From assembly GCA_002405525.1 (NCBI GenBank), contig DHLY01000134.1:1-14263 (forward strand): 14,263 nt of DNA, in the 5' to 3' direction. The stretch is from Proteobacteria bacterium UBA4656. GTDB taxonomy: Bacteria > Pseudomonadota > Gammaproteobacteria > Xanthomonadales > Ahniellaceae. Shown one piece after another: positions 6,668-13,449 of this stretch; position 1 is the first letter of the stretch; every line of letters begins with the position of its first letter. A program made the translations under genes and the position numbers. The notes below the pieces were generated by a model that saw only the letters and a list, made by a program, of their open reading frames with translations, made no database searches and was not told where the DNA came from.

Positions 6668-7966
6668 TCAGACATCGAGCCGCCGGTCCTTCGTTTCCGG
6701 CATCAGCCACCACGCCATCACCCCGCACAACGCGGCCAGCGCGATCGGGTAGTAGAAGCCGGCGTAGGGATCGCCGAAGTGCGCGCCGAGTGCTGCGGTG
6801 GCGAACGGCATGAAACCGCCGAACCAGCCGTTGCCGAGGTGGTAGGGCAGGCCCATCGCGGTGTAGCGGATGCGGGTGGGGAAGAGTTCCACCAGGTAGG
6901 CGCTGGCCGGCGCGCAGGTCAGCGCCACCGGGATCGCCATCAGCATCAGCCAGCCCAGCGCGGCGAGGAAGGAGAATTCCGGCACCACGGCGGCGCCGAG
7001 GCCGCGGAAGACCGGCATCACCAGCAGGGCGGCCAGCGCGAAGCCCGCGATCACCACCGGCCGGCGCCCGATGCGGTCGGCGAGGTATCCCGCCAGCGGG
7101 AACAGCGGCGCGGTGAGCAGCAGCACGCAGGCCATCAGCCACGAGGTCTGGCCGACGTCCAGCTTCAGCGTCGACTGCAGGAACACCAGCGGGAAGTACT
7201 GCCCGGTGCTCCACACCACGCCCTGCGCCATGGTCAGGGTCACCAGCGCCAGCCCCATCGACCTCAGATGCGAGCGCGACCCGAAGGCCTCGCGAAGCGG
7301 CGTGCGCGACAGCCGCCCGGCGTCGCGCTCGCGTGCGAACAGCGGCGACTCGCCCAGCGTCAGACGCATCCAGATCGATGCCGCCAGCAGCAGGATCGAC
7401 AGCAGGAAGGGGATGCGCCAGCCCCAGGACTCGAAGGCCTCCGCGCCGACTGCCTCGCGCACCGCGGCGATCACCAGCAGGGCCAGCAGCAGCCCGGCAG
7501 TGCCCGTGCCCTGGATCAGGCTGGTGTAGAGCGCGCGCCGGGTCGGCGGCGCGTGTTCGGCGACATAGGTCGCCGCCCCGCCGAACTCGCCGCCGACCGC
7601 GAAACCCTGCAGCAGGCGCAGCAGCACCAGCAGGATGGGCGCGGCGACGCCGATCTGCGACCAGGTCGGCAGCAGGCCGATCGTCACCGTGGCGAAGCCC
7701 ATCAGCGAGATCGTGACCAGGAAGGTTTTCTTGCGCCCGATGCGGTCGCCCATCCGGCCGAACACCAGCGCGCCCAGCGGCCGCACCACCCATCCCGCGC
7801 CGAAGGCCGCCAGCGCGGCCAGCAGGCCGGCCGTTTCATTCCCCGGCGGGAAGAAATGCCGGCCGAACACCGCGACCAGGCTGCCGTAGAGGAAGAAGTC
7901 GAACCATTCGAACACCGTGCCGGCGACGGCGGCGGTGGTGGCGCGGGTGGTGGTGGATGAGGCCAT
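6668..7966 (-). CDS. MFS transporter, metabolite:H+ symporter (MHS) family
   Basis: 432-residue inner-membrane transporter with about 12 hydrophobic segments. The N-terminus has the MHS signature FEWFDFFLYG (residues 19-28). The loop between TM2 and TM3 carries GRMGDRIGRKKT, and its pseudo-repeat between TM8 and TM9 is GYLADRIGRRPVV, both MFS motif A. GGEFGGAATYVAEHAP around TM4-5 is also typical. Family members (KgtP, ProP, ShiA, citrate and dicarboxylate carriers) import organic acids or compatible solutes with protons. The gene converges on the hydro-lyase operon and most likely brings in its substrate, which would make a carboxylic acid plausible. The start at 7966 has a modest AGGGA eight bases upstream. 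Substrate cannot be read from the sequence. Confidence 0.92.
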   Translation of the reverse strand: MASSTTTRATTAAVAGTVFEWFDFFLYGSLVAVFGRHFFPPGNETAGLLAALAAFGAGWVVRPLGALVFGRMGDRIGRKKTFLVTISLMGFATVTIGLLPTWSQIGVAAPILLVLLRLLQGFAVGGEFGGAATYVAEHAPPTRRALYTSLIQGTGTAGLLLALLVIAAVREAVGAEAFESWGWRIPFLLSILLLAASIWMRLTLGESPLFARERDAGRLSRTPLREAFGSRSHLRSMGLALVTLTMAQGVVWSTGQYFPLVFLQSTLKLDVGQTSWLMACVLLLTAPLFPLAGYLADRIGRRPVVIAGFALAALLVMPVFRGLGAAVVPEFSFLAALGWLMLMAIPVALTCAPASAYLVELFPTRIRYTAMGLPYHLGNGWFGGFMPFATAALGAHFGDPYAGFYYPIALAALCGVMAWWLMPETKDRRLDV

Positions 7967-8045
7967 GGGATGGGTCCCTGAGAGCGGACGAGGCCGGCGA
8001 TGTGGGTTGAGGGGGCGGTGTTGAGGCCGCCGCCTTGAGCGGAAC

Positions 8046-8071
8046 GCTGGCAGCCATCACATGCTGCCAGC
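8046..8071. repeat. 9-bp inverted repeat upstream of the transporter gene
   Basis: GCTGGCAGC, an 8-nt spacer (CATCACAT), then GCTGCCAGC: a perfect inverted repeat 80 bp before the transporter start on its leader side. It could be a regulator-binding site or a leader hairpin. It is unlike the AT-rich palindrome at 3091-3108, so it is probably not bound by the same GntR protein. Confidence 0.4.
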
Positions 8072-8211
8072 AGCGCAGGCGCTTCGCTGGCTGAAGGGCG
8101 CGGCGGCTGGCTTCCATGGGTCCTGGGCCGCAACCCGTCGGCCGGTCATCACGGCGCGCTTCGCAGGGGCGCGGGGTACCGCTTCGAGCGCTTCAGGGCC
8201 TTCACGAAAAA

Positions 8212-8227
8212 TGTGTTGACTTTCACA
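8212..8227. promoter_or_regulatory. CRP/Vfr/Clp-type binding site candidate
   Basis: TGTGT-TGACTT-TCACA matches the CRP consensus TGTGA-N6-TCACA at nine of ten positions and is flanked by A-runs on both sides. Clp of xanthomonads and Vfr of pseudomonads recognise similar sites. It overlaps the putative -35 box (8216-8221), a position more typical of repression or of class II activation than of class I. Confidence 0.5.
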
Positions 8228-8242
8228 AAACGAAAATCTAAT
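8216..8242 (+). promoter_or_regulatory. sigma-70-like promoter for the secreted-protein genes
   Basis: TTGACT (-35, five of six bases) at 8216-8221, a 15-bp AT-rich spacer and TCTAAT (-10, five of six) at 8237-8242. The spacer is short, so the pairing is only moderately supported. Transcription would start near 8249, about 37 nt before the GTG of the small secreted protein. Confidence 0.45.
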
Positions 8243-8273
8243 TCTTGGCGGGCTGCAAAACTTGAGTCTTCCC

Positions 8274-8283
8274 GGGGGGGGGG
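8274..8283 (+). repeat. homopolymeric G10 tract at the ribosome-binding position
   Basis: Ten consecutive G two bases before the GTG at 8286, exactly where an SD would be expected. A length change by slippage would alter the SD-start spacing, and if translation began at TTG 8262 it would shift the frame. This is the kind of tract that gives phase variation in other bacteria; it may also be a sequencing-prone site. Confidence 0.6.
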
Positions 8284-8285
8284 TC

Positions 8286-8543
8286 GTGAACCGACGCACT
8301 GCAATTCTCGCTGTTCTGCTGTTGCCATTCGCTGCCAACAGCGCCCACGCGGCCACCGAGCTACGCGGCATGGTGCGCGTCATCAACGGCCGGCAGATCA
8401 CGCTCGTGACTTCCACCGGCGAAGTCATCGTCTGGGTACCGGCAGGTACGGTGCTCAAGGTGGGCGATCGGATCACCGTGACCGTCGAACGAAAGAACGA
8501 CATGGCGAACTTTGCCACCTCCGTCGTCGTGAACCCGAGCTGA
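8286..8543 (+). CDS. small secreted beta-rich protein (OB-fold/DUF5666-like), function unknown
   Basis: 85-residue preprotein with a clear signal peptide: MNRRTAILAVLLLPFAANSAHA, cleaved after AHA at residue 22. The mature ~63 residues alternate short beta strands (RGMVRVINGRQITLVT, GEVIVWVPAGTVLKVGDRITVTVER), a pattern of one small barrel like the OB or DUF5666-type domains found in exported bacterial proteins; this resemblance is from pattern only. There is no Cys after cleavage, so it is not a lipoprotein. GTG 8286 is chosen because the signal peptide starts there; an in-frame TTG at 8262 would put the G-tract inside the coding region as Gly codons. It lies 57 nt upstream of the lipase-like gene and is probably cotranscribed with it. 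Confidence 0.7.
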   Translation: MNRRTAILAVLLLPFAANSAHAATELRGMVRVINGRQITLVTSTGEVIVWVPAGTVLKVGDRITVTVERKNDMANFATSVVVNPS

Positions 8544-8555
8544 CGATCCGCTTCC

Positions 8556-8578
8556 CGCGATGCGCGCCGCGCATCGCG
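8556..8578. repeat. perfect 23-nt palindrome between the small secreted gene and the hydrolase gene
   Basis: CGCGATGCGCG-C-CGCGCATCGCG: 11-bp arms around a single base, folding as at least a 9-bp GC-rich stem. It sits 13 nt after the first stop and ends 11 nt before the AGGAG of the next gene. It may attenuate transcription, stabilise the upstream message or bind a protein. No T-run follows. Confidence 0.55.
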
Positions 8579-8600
8579 ACGTCGAATCCAGGAGTCGAAC

Positions 8601-10169
8601 ATGAACCTGCTTTGCTGGTGGGACGGCCGTCTTGTGCCCCGGATTCCGGTCGCCGGCGGTTTGCTGTGCGCGGTCATGCTGCTTTCCGCCAGCGGGGACG
8701 CTTCCGCGCGGACCACTTCGCCCTTCGCCCCCCCCGAGGCCACGGACACCACCTTCGTCGTCAACGCGGGCCCCGGCCTGGATACCGGCTGCACGTATCG
8801 CGAAGGGGGGCCGCTGAGATTCTCGGTGCAGGTCACGCGATATGTCGGGGAGATCAATGCCGATGGCACCCTGCGGGACGCCCGGGCCCTGGTGGCGGCC
8901 GGCGCCATCTCGCCGACCGCCCGGCTCACGATGCCGGGCTATGACGTCGACTATGCCCAAGGCGAACGCGACCGGGTGCTGGTCAACGGCCAGGTCGTGG
9001 GCCTGCTCAATGGGTCGGACGGTAGCTGGGTGTTGAACTCGTTCGAGATACCCATCGAGCAGCTGAAGTTTCCGGCCAAGGGCGTCGGAGGCGCCGCGCC
9101 GACACCGCGGAACAACGACATCGAAATCGACATCGACATCGCTGACGACGGGTGGTGCACTGCGGTCGACTGGGCGGCGATCTCGTTCAAGGCCCTGTCT
9201 CCCATCGTGCTGGTGCATGGGAACATGTCCAACCCCGCTTTCTTCGAGCGTCAGGGTTTCACGCCCGCGCTGCGCAACAGCGGTATTCCATTCGACGATT
9301 CGATCCTCACGGTGACCAGCACCGTTTCCAACAATGGCTGGCTGCTCGATCGCCACTTCCGTGATATCGCCCGCAGGTTCGGTGTCGACAGCATGCATCT
9401 GGTGGCGCACAGCAAGGGTGGGCTCGACTCGCGCGAGTTCCTCGCCCGCTATCACGCGTCCGCGCCGTTCAAGGTCCTCTCGCTGACCACCTTGTCGACC
9501 CCGCACAACGGCAGCCTGCTGGCCGATCTGCAGGTCGAGGCGCGGGTTGGTCCTGAGTTCGGGCGCCGCGTCTCGTTTCCCGGTTTTCCGGCCATGACCG
9601 GGCTGCTCACGCGGCTGGTCGCGCTCGACACGGGCACCACGAATCTGACGACGACCTGGGCGGCGGCGTTCAACGGCCGCAATGTGGCCGCGCTGCCTGG
9701 ATCGACCGTGTTCAACACCGTCGCCGCGGATGCCGATCTCAACGGCAACGGGCGCATCGACCAGCCGCCCCTCAGCCTCAACGACGAGGTGGGCGCGCTG
9801 GCCGTCGAAGACTGGAAGGCCCGGACGCCCTGGGGGGTGGATACGGCGTATCAGATCCTGCGCAACTCGAGGGCGGTGAATGTCCGGCGCGTCGAGAGAA
9901 CGCTGGAGACCAGCCCCGGGGTCACGCAACGGGTGACCATTGTGACCATTGCGTCGGTGCCCAACGTGCAGCCCCTGGGCAATGACGCCCTGGTGACCAT
10001 TCCGAGCGGGCTGGGGCTGGGCTGGATCGCCCGGCGGACCAGCAACAGCAGGACGTTCACCGGCAGCATTGGCCGAAACCACGCCAGCGTGGCGGATGGC
10101 GCCATGGCTTTGAACGTGCTGCCCTGGATCGTCGACGTCGAACGCCGGACGGGCGACCTGAGGCCATGA
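8601..10169 (+). CDS. secreted lipase/esterase-like alpha/beta hydrolase
   Basis: 522-residue exported hydrolase. A signal peptide ends near ASA at residue 36. Residues about 45-200 form a beta-rich N-terminal domain with two Cys (GCTY, WCTA), probably disulfide-bonded. The hydrolase domain starts with the oxyanion strand IVLVHGNMSN (H206-G207), has the nucleophile elbow AHSKGG (S271), STPHNGS after it, an acid candidate D462 in NDALV and H494 in RNHAS. This is the order and spacing of triacylglycerol lipases and PGAP1-like esterases. A calcium-loop-like DADLNGNGRID lies at 377-387. AGGAG (8590-8594) is well placed before the ATG. It probably cleaves lipids or polymer esters outside the cytoplasm. 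No LolA/Lif-type foldase gene adjoins it. The start is clear; substrate is unknown. Confidence 0.87.
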   Translation: MNLLCWWDGRLVPRIPVAGGLLCAVMLLSASGDASARTTSPFAPPEATDTTFVVNAGPGLDTGCTYREGGPLRFSVQVTRYVGEINADGTLRDARALVAAGAISPTARLTMPGYDVDYAQGERDRVLVNGQVVGLLNGSDGSWVLNSFEIPIEQLKFPAKGVGGAAPTPRNNDIEIDIDIADDGWCTAVDWAAISFKALSPIVLVHGNMSNPAFFERQGFTPALRNSGIPFDDSILTVTSTVSNNGWLLDRHFRDIARRFGVDSMHLVAHSKGGLDSREFLARYHASAPFKVLSLTTLSTPHNGSLLADLQVEARVGPEFGRRVSFPGFPAMTGLLTRLVALDTGTTNLTTTWAAAFNGRNVAALPGSTVFNTVAADADLNGNGRIDQPPLSLNDEVGALAVEDWKARTPWGVDTAYQILRNSRAVNVRRVERTLETSPGVTQRVTIVTIASVPNVQPLGNDALVTIPSGLGLGWIARRTSNSRTFTGSIGRNHASVADGAMALNVLPWIVDVERRTGDLRP

Positions 10170-10229
10170 CGCCGTGCAACTCCGGCGTCCATGCAACGCG
10201 TTCGCACGCCCGCTGCCTTGGCGGCGGGC
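10168..10229 (+). terminator. tandem hairpins after the hydrolase gene
   Basis: GACGCCG-N8-CGGCGTC (10168-10189) begins inside the stop codon, and GCCCGCTGCC-TT-GGCGGCGGGC (10208-10229, one G-T pair) follows. Together they could end the transcript of the two upstream genes. There is no T-run, as is common in GC-rich genomes, so termination is inferred. Confidence 0.4.
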
Positions 10230-10328
10230 ACGCGCAGCGGTTGCGGCGCGTCATGGATGCATCCGCCGGCCGTGCGTTTGCCATGAGGCAATCATCGGTT
10301 CGTGAATCATCACCTGTTGCAGAAGGGG

Positions 10329-10344
10329 CCGTCGGTTCCGACGG
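10329..10344 (+). promoter_or_regulatory. leader hairpin just upstream of the SD of the large secreted protein
   Basis: CCGTCGG-TT-CCGACGG, a perfect inverted repeat eight bases before the GGGGGAG SD (10352-10358). It could be a leader structure or a protein site. A related pair, GCCGTCGGC/GCCGACGGC, follows the same gene at 13058-13085. Confidence 0.4.
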
Positions 10345-10366
10345 ACGCCCTGGGGGAGTGGATACC

Positions 10367-13036
10367 ATGAAGGCGAACAATGCTTGGTTGCGTGGGGTTC
10401 GAGAGCCGATGGCCAAGGCGTTTCTCCTGATGCTCGCAGTGGCGGTCGTTACGGGGCTGCCGTCTCCGGCGGTGGCCCAGGAGCAGTCGGTGGCGCTCGG
10501 CGCCAGCAGCACGCAGTTGGCGCGGCTCGGCAGCGGGGTCCAGTCGGGCTCGCTGACTTTCACCGTGGATGGCGCGGCGCGTACGCTGATGCTGAACATC
10601 GCCAGCACCACGCCGATCGTCACCGAGCTCACGCTGCCGGGCGGCGCACGGGTCACCGAATCGAATGTCGGCAGTTTCGGCGGGACTTTCTTCAAGACCG
10701 ACGCCACCGCGTCGACCGGTCCGCTCCTGTATCCTCTGAGCGGCGATGGCTTTCAGTATGTCTACCGCATCCCGGTGACGAGCCAGGGGCCGCTGGCCGT
10801 GCGCTTCAACGCTCCGGTCGCGCTGTCCGCGGACGCCGCGGTCGTGGCGCAGTTGTTCACCGACAGCCCGGTCGTGACGAACCTGATGTTCACGGAGACG
10901 GTGGGGGTCGTCGGACGCCCGTCGGTGCTGGTCGCGATGGTGTTCGATGGCGGCACCCGGGTCGCTGGCGCGGCGGTGCAGGCCCGGGTGTTCGCCGCCA
11001 CCGGGTCGGTTCAGTCCGTCACCTTGCGCGATGACGGCAGCGGAGCCGATGGCGCCGCGGGCGACGGTCTGTACAGCGGCGTCTTCACACCTGCCGCGAC
11101 AGGGACGTTCAGCGCGCTGGCCGAGATCAGCGGGACAGCGAGCAGCGGGGCGTTTCGGCGCCAGTCCGGAGCCGAAATCGCCGTGGTGGCCAACACCGCC
11201 GCCCTGACCGGCGCCGTCCGCGGCCGCGGGATCGATCTCAATGCCAACGGGGCATTCGACCGGGTCGCGGTCGACGCCGACATCTCGGTCACGATGCCCG
11301 GCACCTATCGGCTGTTCGCACACCTGCGCGCCGCGGGCAGAACGCTGATCGGCAGCGGGGAGGTCACGGTCACCGCCGGCGCGCGCACCGCCACGGCGTT
11401 TTTCGACACGTCGGCGCTGCTCGCCGAGGGCCTCGGGCAGGGTCCGTACACCGTCGACGTGCTGGAACTTCATTTCGTCGAACCGGATCGACGCTCGGTC
11501 GATGCCGACCGTCGCATCGACGCCGGGACGATCAGCGTCGACGGCTCGTTCGAGCGCCCGCCGCTGCGGCTTACCGGCGTCTTCTCGGAGACTGCGGTCG
11601 ACCTCAACGCCAACAGCCTGTTCGATGAACTGCGGGTTTCCGTGCAGATCGACGTGCAAGTTGCGGGTTACTACGATTTCAGCGGCCGCCTGACCGATGG
11701 CCAGGGGACGCTGCTTGCAGTGGGTGCCGGTTATGGTGAGCTCAATGCGGGCCTGAACACCGTCACCCTAGCCTTTGTCGGCCGCGAAATCGGCATCCGC
11801 GGCATCAGCGGCCCCTATTCGGTCGACGGCCTGCTGGTCACCGATAACGGCTGGAACGACGGAGTCGTGCGATCCCTTTCCGTCCTCGGCGAAGTTGCAC
11901 GAACCCGCGCGTACGCCTACACGCAGTTCGAGGGTGCGGCGCGCAATCCCGGTGATGTCGACAACAGCGGTCGGGTCGATTGCGTCGACGTCGGCATTGT
12001 CCGCACCGCCCTCGGAACGCGCACCGGCACGCCCGGCTTCGATGCGAGGGCGGACGTCGACCGCAACGGCGTGGTGGACAATGCGGATCTGTCCGCCGTC
12101 ACTGCCAGACTGCCTGTCGGAACGGTCTGCCCCGTCACCAGCGGCTGGGCCTCGCGGACATCCGCATCCGATCTGAACTGGCAGAGCGTCGCGCACGACG
12201 GAGCGAAGTTCGTTGCCGTCGGTCGGCCATCGGGCAGCCTCGTCAACGCGGTGATGACTTCCCCCGATGGCGATACCTGGACGAACGTCCCGCACAATCT
12301 GGGCGCGCGCAACATCAACGACGTGCTGTATGCGAAGAACCTGTTCGTCGCCGTCGCCAGCGACAATGTCGGCGTGACCAACGGTGGCGCGATGTACTCG
12401 ACCAACGGCACGACATGGACCAATGCCAACGCGCCGCGCGGCGACTGGCAGAGCGTAGCGTTCGGGAACGGCACCTTCGTCGCGGTCGCGTCCTTTACGG
12501 TCACCACCCTCGTCATGACCTCGACCGACGGTATCAACTGGACGAGCCGGACGCCGGCGTCGACCTCGAACAGCTGGCGCGGAGTCGCGTTCGGGAACGG
12601 TCTGTTCGTCGCCGTGGCTGCCGGCGCCCCTTCCGGCAACCCGAGCATCATGACCTCGCCGGACGGGATCACCTGGACAGGCAGGAGTCCGCCCGGCAAT
12701 CTGGCCGCATCGAGCGTGGCATTCGGCAACGGCATGTTCGTCGCAGTTGCCCAGTCGGGCGCCATCATCACCTCGCCGGACGGCATCACCTGGACCACGC
12801 GTTCGGTGCCGGCGGCCAATGCGTGGAGAGACGTGGCGTTCGGCAACGGCAGATTCGTCGCCGTGGCGGCGTCGGGTTCCGGCAACCGGGTGGTGAGCTC
12901 CACCGATGGCATTACCTGGACGGCGGAAACATCGGCAGCCGACAACAACTGGAGAGGCGTGACCTACGCCAACGGCAGGTTCGTCGCGGTGGCGGATACC
13001 GGCGCCGGCAACCGGGTGATGATTTCGGTCCGGTAG
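10367..13036 (+). CDS. large secreted mosaic protein: beta domains, dockerin-like calcium domain and C-terminal seven-bladed propeller
   Basis: 889-residue exported protein. The signal peptide (about residues 1-37) ends in SPAVAQ. An N-terminal beta domain (40-170) is followed by an Ig-like segment with DDGSGADGAAGDGLYSG (from 222), as in choice-of-anchor/invasin-type modules. Then comes a duplicated ~120-residue unit, each copy beginning DLNANxxFD (D290 and D412). Residues about 528-588 resemble a type I dockerin with two calcium loops, DVDNSGRVDCVDV and DVDRNGVVDNADL. Residues 593-889 are seven repeats of W-x-x-VAFGNGxFVAVA ... SPDGITWT, an Asp-box-like propeller; the segment before repeat 1 (SGWASRT) supplies the missing strand of blade 7. 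GGGGGAG eight bases upstream supports ATG 10367. No anchor or autotransporter end is seen. Probably a carbohydrate- or surface-binding extracellular protein; function unknown. Confidence 0.85.
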   Translation: MKANNAWLRGVREPMAKAFLLMLAVAVVTGLPSPAVAQEQSVALGASSTQLARLGSGVQSGSLTFTVDGAARTLMLNIASTTPIVTELTLPGGARVTESNVGSFGGTFFKTDATASTGPLLYPLSGDGFQYVYRIPVTSQGPLAVRFNAPVALSADAAVVAQLFTDSPVVTNLMFTETVGVVGRPSVLVAMVFDGGTRVAGAAVQARVFAATGSVQSVTLRDDGSGADGAAGDGLYSGVFTPAATGTFSALAEISGTASSGAFRRQSGAEIAVVANTAALTGAVRGRGIDLNANGAFDRVAVDADISVTMPGTYRLFAHLRAAGRTLIGSGEVTVTAGARTATAFFDTSALLAEGLGQGPYTVDVLELHFVEPDRRSVDADRRIDAGTISVDGSFERPPLRLTGVFSETAVDLNANSLFDELRVSVQIDVQVAGYYDFSGRLTDGQGTLLAVGAGYGELNAGLNTVTLAFVGREIGIRGISGPYSVDGLLVTDNGWNDGVVRSLSVLGEVARTRAYAYTQFEGAARNPGDVDNSGRVDCVDVGIVRTALGTRTGTPGFDARADVDRNGVVDNADLSAVTARLPVGTVCPVTSGWASRTSASDLNWQSVAHDGAKFVAVGRPSGSLVNAVMTSPDGDTWTNVPHNLGARNINDVLYAKNLFVAVASDNVGVTNGGAMYSTNGTTWTNANAPRGDWQSVAFGNGTFVAVASFTVTTLVMTSTDGINWTSRTPASTSNSWRGVAFGNGLFVAVAAGAPSGNPSIMTSPDGITWTGRSPPGNLAASSVAFGNGMFVAVAQSGAIITSPDGITWTTRSVPAANAWRDVAFGNGRFVAVAASGSGNRVVSSTDGITWTAETSAADNNWRGVTYANGRFVAVADTGAGNRVMISVR
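12144..13030 (+). repeat. seven tandem propeller-blade repeats, about 120 bp each
   Basis: Inside the large secreted gene, units containing GTCGCGTTCGG(G/C)AACGG..TTCGTCGC(G/C)GT recur. They are strongly alike at DNA level in repeats 3-7 and diverged in 1-2. Each encodes W-x-x-V-A-F-G-N-G-x-F-V-A-V-A followed by S-x-D-G-x-x-W-T. The gradient suggests recent amplification or gene conversion in the C-terminal half. Confidence 0.75.
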
Positions 13037-13057
13037 CGGAACGTCGAGCATGGGTTG

Positions 13058-13085
13058 GCCGTCGGCTCCCAAGGCGGCCGACGGC
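13058..13085 (+). terminator. hairpin downstream of the large secreted protein gene
   Basis: GCCGTCGGC, a 10-nt loop, GCCGACGGC: a perfect 9-bp stem 21 nt after the stop codon. It is the best terminator candidate for the gene, though no T-run follows. It shares its core (CCGTCGG/CCGACGG) with the hairpin in front of the gene. Confidence 0.4.
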
Positions 13086-13140
13086 TCCGGGCCCGACCAC
13101 TGGCCCGACACGGAACGACGGATACCGTCGCCCCGTTTTG

Positions 13141-13175
13141 CGAGCAGCGATGCAGTGAGCTTCTGCATTCGCTCG
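13141..13175. repeat. imperfect inverted repeat in the intergenic stretch
   Basis: GCGATGCAG-TGAGCTT-CTGCATTCGC pairs with one bulged T, and the outer CGAGC/GCTCG can extend the stem. It might be part of an intergenic repeat or a second terminator. Confidence 0.35.
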
Positions 13176-13449
13176 AAGGCGGCGGGTCCCTCCCTATGGC
13201 CGAGCCAGGACGGAAGCGCAGCCTTCCAGTCGGCCGTGCGTGCGCAGTTCCGTTGCGCGTCGCTGCCGCGGCGCGATGACGTCGCCGACCCGTTCGAAGG
13301 CCGCCGACCGCGGGCTTTATTGTGGGCTGGACATGGTCGAGGGGGCGGCCGGGAAAGGCCAGTCCTCCGGGGGCGGCGCCCGTCGCTGCGGTGCCTGTTG
13401 TTCAATCCTCACCGCTCACGCCGTCTCGATTCCGCCTCCCGCACGGGCG

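Larger units (their letters stand above)
7967..8285. other. divergent intergenic region between transporter and secreted-protein genes
   Basis: No credible gene. It holds a 9-bp inverted repeat upstream of the transporter (8046-8071), a CRP-like site (8212-8227), a promoter for the rightward genes (8216-8242) and a G10 tract before the next start codon. The stretch 8212-8245 is markedly AT-rich compared with its surroundings. No clear promoter for the transporter was found. Confidence 0.6.
13037..13449. other. 413-nt non-coding stretch with hairpins
   Basis: Open frames exist here on several strands, but none has a start with SD, a recognisable domain or a clean limit. The stretch holds the two hairpins annotated separately, the motif CGTTCGAAGGC near 13292 resembling CGCTCGAAGGC near 13170, and no clear promoter. 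It may contain a remnant or a dispersed intergenic repeat. Confidence 0.5.

Noticed and set aside
5789..7960. Long plus-strand open frame of 723 codons across the VOC gene and opposite the transporter
   Set aside because: It is the out-of-frame shadow of two well-supported genes; the translation is Arg/Gln/His-rich with no domain.
8361..10196. 611-codon open frame on the minus strand
   Set aside because: Antisense to the lipase-like gene, which has a signal peptide, SD and catalytic motifs; the antisense product shows only composition-driven His/Arg/Gln sequence.
10255..10264. Short palindrome GGATGCATCC and a nearby direct repeat AATCATC
   Set aside because: Too short and without a matching promoter element to distinguish from chance.
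10310..11659. 449-codon minus-strand open frame
   Set aside because: Antisense to the N-terminal domains of the large secreted protein; no start signal or family resemblance.
11950..12130. Evidence of a cellulosome (dockerin-like domain)
   Set aside because: No cohesin, scaffoldin or glycoside hydrolase is present; dockerin-like calcium pairs also occur in unrelated secreted proteins of non-cellulosomal bacteria.
12140..13030. CRISPR-like or satellite repeat array
   Set aside because: The repeats are in frame, encode propeller blades, have no unique spacers and vary at third codon positions.
11768..13405. 545-codon and overlapping 343-codon open frames on the minus strand
   Set aside because: Antisense copies of the propeller repeats; their repetitive look merely mirrors the sense repeats.
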